Origin: Streptomyces lacrimifluminis
GTDB taxonomy: Bacteria; Actinomycetota; Actinomycetes; Streptomycetales; Streptomycetaceae
Assembly: GCF_014646095.1 (NCBI RefSeq)
Contig: NZ_BMMU01000033.1
Location: 18,030 to 82,029, forward strand
Direction: 5' to 3'
Length of the DNA: 64,000 nucleotides
Part shown: one piece after another, positions 48,826 to 55,933 of the stretch
Numbering within the stretch: the first letter of the stretch is position 1
How the letters are laid out: the number at the start of each line of letters is the position of its first letter
The notes under the pieces: model-generated
The model's database searches: none
What the model saw: the letters and a program-made list of their open reading frames with translations, nothing else
Told to the model about the DNA's origin: nothing
Made by a program: the position numbers and the translations under genes

Positions 48826-51474
48826 TCAGGAGGACGGGTCGCCGTACTGGAGACCGCGCCCGTTGGTGCCGACGTAGACGCGCCCGAAGGTGTCGGGATC
48901 GCCGGTGACGACGCCGACACCGCCGATGCTGCCCCACTGGTGGGCGTCGTCGTTGACGCGGAGCCAGGTGGCGCCCTTGTCGGTGGAGCGGAAGACGCCG
49001 GTGACGTCCTTGACCGTACCGATCAGGTACAGGGCCTGGTAGTCGGCGCCGGCCGCCGCCTTGCCGAAGCCGAGGGCGGAGGCCGACTTCACCGTGGTGA
49101 GCGTGGTGAAGGTCCGGCCGCCGTCGGTGGAGTGCAGCAGCCCCTTGCCGCCGCCGGAGATCCACAGGTCCCCGGCGATGCCGGGAACGGCGGTGAGTTC
49201 GCCGCCGGGCAGGCCGGTGGCGCGGGCGGAGAAGGTCGCGCCACCGTCGGTGCTGGCGTAGAGCTTGCCGTCGGCCAGTGAGTAGAAGGTCCTGGCCGAG
49301 GAGCGGTCGGCGACGACCACGGCGCCGGTGCCCAGACCGCCGGCCCTCGACCAGCTCGCCCCCTTGTCGGTCGAGCGGTACGGGGCCTGGTCGGCCTGGG
49401 TCCAGACGATGGCGGAGCCGTCCGCCGAGAGCGCGACCTGACCGCTGGCCGCGCTGCCGACCGGCTCGGACTTGAAGCCGCTCCAACTGCTGCCGCCGTC
49501 GGTGGACCAGGCGCCGTCCTGCGTGCCGCCACGGCCGACGCGGACCATCAGCGAGGGGTTGGACTGGGCGAAGTCGATGTCGGTGCTGGTGATCATCATC
49601 GGGTTGTCCAGCCGCCCGGCGGGCACCTTCGTCAGGGAGTCGTGGCGGAAACCGCCCAGGTCACCCATGGCGGAGAGGACGGTGGCGCCGCCGGGCGGGG
49701 CGATCGCGTCCATCAGCGCGGTCTCCTCCAGCCCTCGGGAACCCACGGTCCAGTGGCTGGTGCCGCCGCTGTCGGTGGCGTTGACGTCCTTGCTTCGCCA
49801 GATGCCGCTGCCGGTGCCGTACAGCATGTGCCCGGAGTTGAAGGGGTCGATGGCCATGGCGGTCATCCAGTGCCCGATGCCGGTACCGACGTAAGGAGCG
49901 GCGGAGGCGTCCCGCTCCGACTTCGCGGCCTGTGCCTGCCAGGTCCTGCCGCCGTCGGTGGTGCGGTACAGCTCGTCCTGGGGCCACCAGCGGTGCAGGG
50001 TGGAGACCATCACCGTGGACGGCTTCTGCGGGTCGACGGCCAGACCGGAGAACCCGTAGTTGCCCTGGGACGGGGAGATGTTCTTCCACGCCCCGCCGAC
50101 GGGCGTGTACTTCCACACCGAACCCGCCGTCGCGTCGCCGATGGAGTTGGCGTACGTCAGGTACAGCGAGCCGTCACCGGAGACCACGCCGTGCTGCGGC
50201 ATCTCGCCGGTGGGCTGACCGGAGACGGCCTGCCAGGTGCTGCCGCCGTCGGTGGAGCGGTACAGGGAGGTGGACTTGTCGGCGACGCCGACGTAGACCG
50301 TCCTGCCGTCGGCCGGGCCGTACGTCACGAAGGCGATGCCCGCGCCGCTGCTCGCGCCGTCCTTGACGGGGAACGAGGAGACCTGACTCCATGTCACGCC
50401 GTGGTCGGTGCTGCGCCACAGGCCGTTCTTGCGGGTGCCCAGCATCAGGGTGCCGTTGTCCGAGGGGCTGACCACCAGCCGCTCGCCCGCCCCGCGGCCG
50501 TGTTCGTTGGCGCCGAGCTTGAACGGCAGCGCGGTGCGCTTGAAGGTGCGGCCCCGGTCCGTGGAGCGCAGGAACTCGGCGTTGCCCGCCCAGCCGTTGG
50601 TGTAGGTGCCCGCCGCCGCGTAGAACCGGCTGGGGTCGACGGGGTCGGTGGCCAGGGAATCGATGCCCAGCAGGTTCCAGTCCTTCTCGTCGACCCAGTC
50701 GGTGAGCGGGATCCACTGCTCGGCCGCGGTGTCCCAGCGGTAGGCGCCGCCCATGTCGGTGCGCGCGTACAGCAGACCCTTCTCGCGCGGGTTGAACACC
50801 AGCCCGGTGACGTAACCGCCGCCCACGATCTGGGCGTTGTTCCACACATACGGTCCGGCCGCGGCCGTGGTCTGCGCCTTGTCGGCGCCGGCCGTCTGGC
50901 TCGGGGCGGATTTCACCAGCTTCCACTGCTGGTTGGTGCTGCCCCGGTCGGAGTACTGCATGACCGTCGCGCCCTGGGCGGAGGAGCCTCCGGAGACGTC
51001 CAGCACCAGACCGCTCCTGCGGGAGGTGAAGGTGACGGCGTCGGAACCGCTCACCTCGCCGATCCGCCACTCCTGGGACTTGGCGGAGCTGTCGGTCTGC
51101 TGCTCGGCGGCGGCCGACGGGGCGGTCGAGTCGCCGGCTATGCCCAGCACCTTGCCGCTGTTGCGGTTCACCAGCTCGTAGTAGCCGTCCCCGGTGGGCT
51201 TCAGCTTCCACTGCTGGTTGGCGGTGTTCTGGTCGGTCCACTGCTGGATACGGGTGCCGTCGGCGGTGGAGAAGCTGTTGACGTCCAGCACCTTGCCGCT
51301 GCGCACGGAGACCAGCCGGTAGTAGGCGTCACCGTCGACCGTCGCGGCCTGCGAGTCCTCCTGGGCGAACAGGAGATACGGCACGACGAGGGCAGGCGCG
51401 CCGAGCAGCAGACCGGTCGCGGTCCAGCGTCGGCGGTGACGCCCGCGGCGTCCGCCGGGCGTGGGGTTCTTCAT
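48826..51474 (-). CDS. Secreted RICIN-GH74-like glycosidase (xyloglucanase type)
   Basis: An 882-residue secreted protein. Start ATG after AAGGAG; basic N-terminus and membrane helix (TGLLLGAPALVVPYLLF) serve as signal. Residues about 40-215 form a RICIN-type carbohydrate-binding domain with repeats such as VLDVNSFSTADGTRIQQW and STNQQWKLVKS. From about 240 onward come BNR/beta-propeller repeats: LYARTDMGGAYRW, FLRSTDRGRTFKRT, LWRSTDHGVTWSQV, LYRTTDGGRTWQAQ, typical of GH74 enzymes cutting xyloglucan. It would act on plant-type glucans outside the cell, next to a divergent signalling operon and a polysaccharide deacetylase. Confidence 0.92.
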   Translation of the reverse strand: MKNPTPGGRRGRHRRRWTATGLLLGAPALVVPYLLFAQEDSQAATVDGDAYYRLVSVRSGKVLDVNSFSTADGTRIQQWTDQNTANQQWKLKPTGDGYYELVNRNSGKVLGIAGDSTAPSAAAEQQTDSSAKSQEWRIGEVSGSDAVTFTSRRSGLVLDVSGGSSAQGATVMQYSDRGSTNQQWKLVKSAPSQTAGADKAQTTAAAGPYVWNNAQIVGGGYVTGLVFNPREKGLLYARTDMGGAYRWDTAAEQWIPLTDWVDEKDWNLLGIDSLATDPVDPSRFYAAAGTYTNGWAGNAEFLRSTDRGRTFKRTALPFKLGANEHGRGAGERLVVSPSDNGTLMLGTRKNGLWRSTDHGVTWSQVSSFPVKDGASSGAGIAFVTYGPADGRTVYVGVADKSTSLYRSTDGGSTWQAVSGQPTGEMPQHGVVSGDGSLYLTYANSIGDATAGSVWKYTPVGGAWKNISPSQGNYGFSGLAVDPQKPSTVMVSTLHRWWPQDELYRTTDGGRTWQAQAAKSERDASAAPYVGTGIGHWMTAMAIDPFNSGHMLYGTGSGIWRSKDVNATDSGGTSHWTVGSRGLEETALMDAIAPPGGATVLSAMGDLGGFRHDSLTKVPAGRLDNPMMITSTDIDFAQSNPSLMVRVGRGGTQDGAWSTDGGSSWSGFKSEPVGSAASGQVALSADGSAIVWTQADQAPYRSTDKGASWSRAGGLGTGAVVVADRSSARTFYSLADGKLYASTDGGATFSARATGLPGGELTAVPGIAGDLWISGGGKGLLHSTDGGRTFTTLTTVKSASALGFGKAAAGADYQALYLIGTVKDVTGVFRSTDKGATWLRVNDDAHQWGSIGGVGVVTGDPDTFGRVYVGTNGRGLQYGDPSS

Positions 51475-51613
51475 GGGGAGGTGCTCTCCTTGCGTGCCGT
51501 TCACCAGACAGAGGCGGATCCGGGCTCCGAAGGCCGGATCCGACTCCTTGTGGTCACAGGCCACGCAAAGGGTTGCCACACATCGAGATCCTTTTCGGAT
51601 CGACTCGTGGCGG

Positions 51614-51643
51614 GCGGTGCGTCGACCGAGGACGACGCACCGC
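51614..51643 (-). terminator. 11-bp stem terminator after the deacetylase
   Basis: GCGGTGCGTCG with exact complement and 8-base loop, about 90 bases downstream of the deacetylase stop on the minus strand. Confidence 0.6.
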
Positions 51644-51648
51644 CGGTG

Positions 51649-51684
51649 GTCGTGGACGCGGTCGTTGACGCGGTCGTGGATACG
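51649..51684. repeat. Three 12-bp tandem repeats
   Basis: GTCGTGGACGCG, GTCGTTGACGCG and GTCGTGGATACG follow each other between the deacetylase stop and its terminator. Confidence 0.75.
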
Positions 51685-51732
51685 CTGCTTCGCCCCGCCG
51701 CCGGGACGGCCAGGGTCGGCCAGGGCCGGCGC

Positions 51733-52506
51733 TCAGCGCACCGGGAAGCCGAACGAGTAACCCTGCTCCCTGAGTTCGGGAAGGATCCGGCGCAGGGCCT
51801 CGACGGTCTGGGAGCGATCGCCTCCCGCGTCGTGGAAGAGGAGTGTCGGCCCGTTGGGCAGTTCCCGCTCGACGGTGGCGACGATGGCGTCCGTGCCCGG
51901 CAGTTCGAAGTCCTTGGTGTCCACGTTCCAGCCCAGCGGGCGCATGCCCCGGGAGGCGGCGAGCTTGCGGCTGTACGGGGTGAAGGCCCCGCCGGGCGCC
52001 CGGTAGTACATCGGTCGTACGCCCCCGGACGCCTCGGTGATCATGCGTTCGGCGTCGAGGATCTGCTGCGACTGGTAGGCCTGGGACTGCTTGTCCATGG
52101 TGGTGTCGTGCGACACCGAGTGGTCGCACAGGCGGTGTCCGGCCGCGACCACCTTCTTCACGAGGTCGGGGTGGGCCTGCGCCTGCGTCCCCACCATGCA
52201 GAACGTGGCCTTCACCCCGTACTCCCGCAGCACGTCGAGCACTTGGGGGGTCCACACGAGGTCGGGGCCGTCGTCGATGGTGATGTTGACGCCGCGTGCC
52301 CCCTTGTCCGAGGCGTGCACGATGGTCACCGCGACCGGCTTGACGCCGCCGCCCGGTTCGGCCGACGCGGGCGCCTTCGGCGACGGGTCGCCCACGGCGC
52401 CGGCCTGCGCGGTCCACACCGAGGCACCGGTGGCGAGCAGCGTCACCCCGAGCGCCGCGCCGAGCACCTTGCCGTACCAGCCGCGCCCGCCACTGTGCCG
52501 TGCCAT
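51733..52506 (-). CDS. Secreted polysaccharide deacetylase (NodB domain)
   Basis: A 257-residue exported enzyme. Signal peptide VLGAALGVTLLATGASVWTA with AQA-G cleavage. The NodB domain has the metal-binding motifs VNITIDDGPDLVWTPQV (catalytic Asp) and CDHSVSHDT (His-x3-His), then YYRAPGGAFTPYS and LLFHDAGGDRSQTVEALRR. It removes acetyl groups from chitin, peptidoglycan or xylan-like polymers outside the cell. It is monocistronic. Confidence 0.92.
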   Translation of the reverse strand: MARHSGGRGWYGKVLGAALGVTLLATGASVWTAQAGAVGDPSPKAPASAEPGGGVKPVAVTIVHASDKGARGVNITIDDGPDLVWTPQVLDVLREYGVKATFCMVGTQAQAHPDLVKKVVAAGHRLCDHSVSHDTTMDKQSQAYQSQQILDAERMITEASGGVRPMYYRAPGGAFTPYSRKLAASRGMRPLGWNVDTKDFELPGTDAIVATVERELPNGPTLLFHDAGGDRSQTVEALRRILPELREQGYSFGFPVR

Positions 52507-52702
52507 GTCCCCACCGCTTTCCCGCAGTTACTCGCCGATCCCTGGTCACCTCGCGACCAACTGGCATGACGAGAAACAACGGCCACAGGATGCGTCGGTT
52601 ACCGATCACGGACAATCCCGGTGTGGTTCCCGGACAACCGGGCGGCCAACGGGCGGAACGGGGCCGCTCTGCCAGATCCCGCACCGGAGCCGGCCGCCGC
52701 GC

Positions 52703-53362
52703 TCACCCCGGTCGCCGCAGGTCCTCCAGATACCGCAGGACCGCCGCGACCCGGCGGTCCACCCGGTCCGTCGGGGACAGGTCGAGCTTGGCGAAGATGC
52801 TGCGGATGTGCTTGTGGACGGCGCCCTCGGTGACGACGAGCCGTTCGGCGACGGCGGTGTTGCCGAGCCCCTCGGCCATCAGGGCGAGTACGTCCCGCTC
52901 GCGGGGGCTGAGCCGGTCGAGGCGGGTGTCCTGGTGGGAACGGGTGAAGAGCTGGGCGACGACCTCGGGGTCGATGGCGGTGCCGCCGTCCGCCACGCGC
53001 CGCAACGCGTCCAGGAACTCCTCCACCCGGCCGACGCGTTCCTTGAGCAGATAGCCGAGGCCGCTCACACCGCCGGTGAGCAGTTCGGTGGCGAAGGACT
53101 GCTCGACGTACGCGGACAGCACGAGGACGGCCAGGTCGGGCCGCCGGCGCCGGGCCTCGACCGCCGTGACGATCCCCTCGTCGGTGTGGGTCGGCGGCAT
53201 CCGTACGTCGAGGATGGCGACGTCCGGCTTGTGTTCGTCGATGGCGGCCAGCGCCTCGTCGGGGGTGCCCGCGGTGGCCACCACGTCGAGGCCCTCGGCG
53301 CGCAGCAGCAGGGCGAGGCCCTCGCGCAGCAGGAGGTCGTCCTCGGCGATCACGATCCGCAT
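52703..53362 (-). CDS. NarL/FixJ-type response regulator
   Basis: A 219-residue regulator. Receiver Asp52 in DVAILDVRMPPTHTD; acidic EDD at residues 7-9; Lys in VSGLGYLLKERVG. C-terminal LuxR helix-turn-helix: LDRLSPRERDVLALMAEGLG and NTAVAERLVVTEGAVHKHI. Preceded by its kinase gene, from which it is separated by 51 bases that carry a tandem duplication of its own start region. It probably controls the divergent ABC exporter through the palindrome at 54786. Confidence 0.92.
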   Translation of the reverse strand: MRIVIAEDDLLLREGLALLLRAEGLDVVATAGTPDEALAAIDEHKPDVAILDVRMPPTHTDEGIVTAVEARRRRPDLAVLVLSAYVEQSFATELLTGGVSGLGYLLKERVGRVEEFLDALRRVADGGTAIDPEVVAQLFTRSHQDTRLDRLSPRERDVLALMAEGLGNTAVAERLVVTEGAVHKHIRSIFAKLDLSPTDRVDRRVAAVLRYLEDLRRPG

Positions 53363-53422
53363 GTCACGGTCCGTACGTCGATGCGTACGTCGATGCGTAC
53401 GTCGATCCGCGTGTCACAGTCC
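53353..53422. repeat. Duplicated start region with three 12-bp repeats
   Basis: A 20-bp segment CGATCCGCATGTCACGGTCC (53353-53372) reappears as CGATCCGCGTGTCACAGTCC (53403-53422). Between them are GTACGTCGATGC twice and GTACGTCGATCC once. On the minus strand the first copy met in transcription has ACG where the real ATG start lies in the second copy. Confidence 0.85.
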
Positions 53423-54721
53423 ACAGGGGAGTTCCGCCTTCAGGGTTGTCGGGCCGCCGGGAGGGCTGGTCAAGGAGAAGGTGCCGTCGTGCGCGGCGAT
53501 CCGGCGGCGGATGCCGGCGAGACCGGAGCCGCCGTCCGCTCCCCCAGAGCCGAATGCCTGGGAGGTGCCCCCAGCCCCGCCCCGGCCGTCGTCCTCGACG
53601 CGGAGCAGGAGACGGCCACCGCGGCTGCGCGCGGTGACGGTGGCGGAGGTGGCGCCGCTGTGCTTGGCGATGTTGGTCAGGGCCTCGGCGATGACGAAGT
53701 AGGCGGTCGCCTCGACGGACGCGGCACACCGTTCGGGTACGTCGACGTCGACCCGGCACGGCACCGCGCACTCCGCCGCCAGCCCCGTGAGCGCGCCGGC
53801 CAGGCCGCGGTCGTCCAGCACCGGGGGCAGGATGCTCCGGGAGACGGTGCGCAGCTCCGCGAGGGCCTGCTCGGCGGCGGACTGGGCGCGTTCGAGGAGC
53901 TCGTCGGCGCCCGCCGGGTCGCGGGCCACCATCCGGCGGGCGGCACCGACCAGGACGGTGACGGAGACGATCCGGTTCTGGGTGCCGTCGTGCAACGACC
54001 GCTCGATACGGCGCAGTTCGGCGGCGTGGGCGTCCAGGGCGGCGGCCCGGGTGGCGGTGAGTTCGGCGACGCGCAGCGACAGGTCCGTCTCCGGCCCGGC
54101 CGCGAGGAGCAGGCGTCCGGGCCGGTCCTGCGCACGGGCCATGCCGGGGCCGAGCCCCAGGATGATGGCGACCCAGCCCACGCCCAGCATGGCCACGGCG
54201 AGCGCGTCGGGCCAGGCGTGCGCGTTGCCGACCCCCACGGAGGTGGCGGTCGTGTTCGCGGGCAGGAGCTTCCAGTACAGGGGAAAGAGGCTGTCGCGTA
54301 CGGCGAGGAGCGGCAGGAGGACACCGAGCAGCCCCAGGAGGAAGCCCAGGGTGGCGTGCCGGGCCAGCCAGCGCAGCTCCCGTCGGGTGGTGGGGTCGAC
54401 CAGGGCGAGCCGTAGCCGCGTCGGCGGCGGTTCCGGGGCGATGACCTCGGGGCCCCGGCGGCCGAGCCGGTCGCGCTCCCGGCCGGCCAGGGCGTGCAGC
54501 GCGCGCAGGACCGCGGGCGCCATGAGCAGTCCGGCGCCGACCAGGCTCGTCACGGCGGTGACGGCCAGCCAGAGCAGCAGGAGCAGCGCCCGGAAGGCCG
54601 TACCGAGTCCGGAGGCGAGTCGGGCGATCGAGGCGCCGGCCGCACGCGTGGTCCGTACGACGGTGTCCCTGAGGCCCGCCCGCCGGTCACCGGCTGTCGT
54701 CGCGTCCTGCTGGACCGCCAT
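53414..54721 (-). CDS. DesK/NarX-type sensor histidine kinase
   Basis: A 435-residue kinase with start ATG after GGGAGGGAG. Hydrophobic pairs at about 45-75 (LLLLLWLAVTAVTSLVGAG) and 125-200 suggest four membrane helices; the HisKA_3 phospho-acceptor is in RRIERSLHDGTQNRIVSVTV, and the HATPase region has IAKHSGATSATVTARSR and VEDDGRGGAGG. A short non-standard AFGSGGADGGSGLAGI follows. It signals to the adjacent NarL regulator; the ABC exporter on the opposite strand is the likely target. Confidence 0.9.
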   Translation of the reverse strand: MAVQQDATTAGDRRAGLRDTVVRTTRAAGASIARLASGLGTAFRALLLLLWLAVTAVTSLVGAGLLMAPAVLRALHALAGRERDRLGRRGPEVIAPEPPPTRLRLALVDPTTRRELRWLARHATLGFLLGLLGVLLPLLAVRDSLFPLYWKLLPANTTATSVGVGNAHAWPDALAVAMLGVGWVAIILGLGPGMARAQDRPGRLLLAAGPETDLSLRVAELTATRAAALDAHAAELRRIERSLHDGTQNRIVSVTVLVGAARRMVARDPAGADELLERAQSAAEQALAELRTVSRSILPPVLDDRGLAGALTGLAAECAVPCRVDVDVPERCAASVEATAYFVIAEALTNIAKHSGATSATVTARSRGGRLLLRVEDDGRGGAGGTSQAFGSGGADGGSGLAGIRRRIAAHDGTFSLTSPPGGPTTLKAELPCGL

Positions 54722-54785
54722 CCGCTCTCCCTCCCCTTGTTGCGAACGACCTTATGGTGCCCATCAGTTCACCGCAGGCCGAGGG

Positions 54786-54811
54786 CCGGGGTACAGCCTG
54801 CTGTACCCCGG
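54786..54811 (+). promoter_or_regulatory. Palindrome between the kinase and the ABC operon
   Basis: CCGGGGTACAG, CCTG, CTGTACCCCGG is a perfect 11-bp inverted repeat 65 bases from the kinase start and 104 bases from the first gene of the ABC operon. Its symmetry and position fit the binding site of the LuxR-type regulator or a shared repressor. Confidence 0.6.
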
Positions 54812-54914
54812 ACAGGGCGGGCTGCGGGATCGGCCGGGAGGGGTGCCGATCCGTAGCGTCGACGACGTCAGCCGGACCCCCGGCACCACCGCCCAGCAGC
54901 ACAGGAGAAGCCCC

Positions 54915-55160
54915 ATGGCGACCACCGACCCCTACCGCCTCACCACCCCCGCCGACGGGACGCACGACGCGTCGTCGCCCGCCGTCACCGGCGGCGAGGT
55001 CGTCCGTACGCTGCTCTGGATCGTGGTCGTGGTCAGCGCGGTCGCCAACTCGGCGGCCACCTACGCCGAAGCGGAAACCTGGGTCCACCTGGCCTGCGGA
55101 ATGGTCACCCTCCTCGCCGTGGTCACCCTCGTCCTGCGCCACCTGGGGGGCCGTCGATGA
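54915..55160 (+). CDS. Small two-helix membrane protein of the ABC operon
   Basis: An 81-residue protein; AGGAGA precedes the ATG. Two helices: VVRTLLWIVVVVSAVANSAA and WVHLACGMVTLLAVVTLVLR. No family recognised; coupled by ATGA to the ATPase gene. It could be an accessory subunit of the exporter. Confidence 0.8.
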   Translation: MATTDPYRLTTPADGTHDASSPAVTGGEVVRTLLWIVVVVSAVANSAATYAEAETWVHLACGMVTLLAVVTLVLRHLGGRR

Positions 55161-55930
55161 GCGCCGCCCCGACCTGGACCGGCGCCCCGGTGACCACCGT
55201 CCCCGACGCGTCGGCGCCCGCCATCGTCCTGGACCGGGTCGTCAAGGAGTACGCGGGAGGCATCCGCGCCCTCGACGAGGTGTCGCTGACCGTGGAACGC
55301 GGCACGTTCCTCGCGGTGATGGGGCCCTCGGGCTCCGGCAAGAGCACGCTGATGCACTGCGCCGCCGGGCTGGACTCCCCGACCTCGGGCAGCGTCCGCA
55401 TCGACGGCAACGAGATCGCCGGCCTGAACGAGACCCGCCGTACCGAACTGCGCCGGGAGCGCGTCGGGTTCGTGTTCCAGGCGTACAACCTGATCCCCTC
55501 GCTCAGCATCCAGGACAACATCACGTTGCCGCTGCGGCTGGCGGGACGTACCCCGGACCACGACTGGCTGCGGACGTTGACGGAGCGCGTCGGTATCGCC
55601 GACCGGCTCGGCCACCGCCCGGCCGAACTCTCCGGCGGCCAGCAGCAACGGGCAGCCGTCGTACGGGCGTTGGCGGCCAGGCCGGCCGTCGTGTTCGCCG
55701 ACGAGCCGACCGGCGCGCTGGATCTGCGCAGCGCCCACGAGGTCCTGGACCTGCTGCGCGACCTCGTCGACGACCTGCGTCAGACGGTGGTGATGGTCAC
55801 CCACGATCCGGCCGCCGCCGCCCGGGCACACCATGTGGCGGTGATGGCCGACGGCCGGGTGGTCGAGGCTCTCGAAGCACCGTCCGCCCCCGAACTGGCC
55901 GCCAGACTCGTAGCGTTGGCGGGGGTCTGA
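55157..55930 (+). CDS. ABC transporter ATPase (LolD/MacB type)
   Basis: A 257-residue ATPase. Walker A GPSGSGKST, Q-loop region VGFVFQAYNLIPSLSIQDN, signature LSGGQQQRAAVVRALA, Walker B AVVFADEPTGALD and the H-loop VVMVTHDPAAAARA. It powers the FtsX-type permease encoded next. The start codon overlaps the small membrane protein stop, and the permease starts four bases later. Family role: export of lipids, peptides or antibiotics, or mechanotransmission. Confidence 0.94.
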   Translation: MSAAPTWTGAPVTTVPDASAPAIVLDRVVKEYAGGIRALDEVSLTVERGTFLAVMGPSGSGKSTLMHCAAGLDSPTSGSVRIDGNEIAGLNETRRTELRRERVGFVFQAYNLIPSLSIQDNITLPLRLAGRTPDHDWLRTLTERVGIADRLGHRPAELSGGQQQRAAVVRALAARPAVVFADEPTGALDLRSAHEVLDLLRDLVDDLRQTVVMVTHDPAAAARAHHVAVMADGRVVEALEAPSAPELAARLVALAGV

Positions 55931-55933
55931 ACC

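Noticed and set aside
49642..52569. 975-codon plus-strand frame opposite the GH74 and deacetylase genes
   Set aside because: Antisense to two genes with clear secretion signals and catalytic motifs; low-complexity Gly/Val/His composition.
53353..53422. Insertion sequence or attachment site
   Set aside because: Direct duplication with 12-bp internal units has no transposase or inverted ends; tandem slippage explains it.
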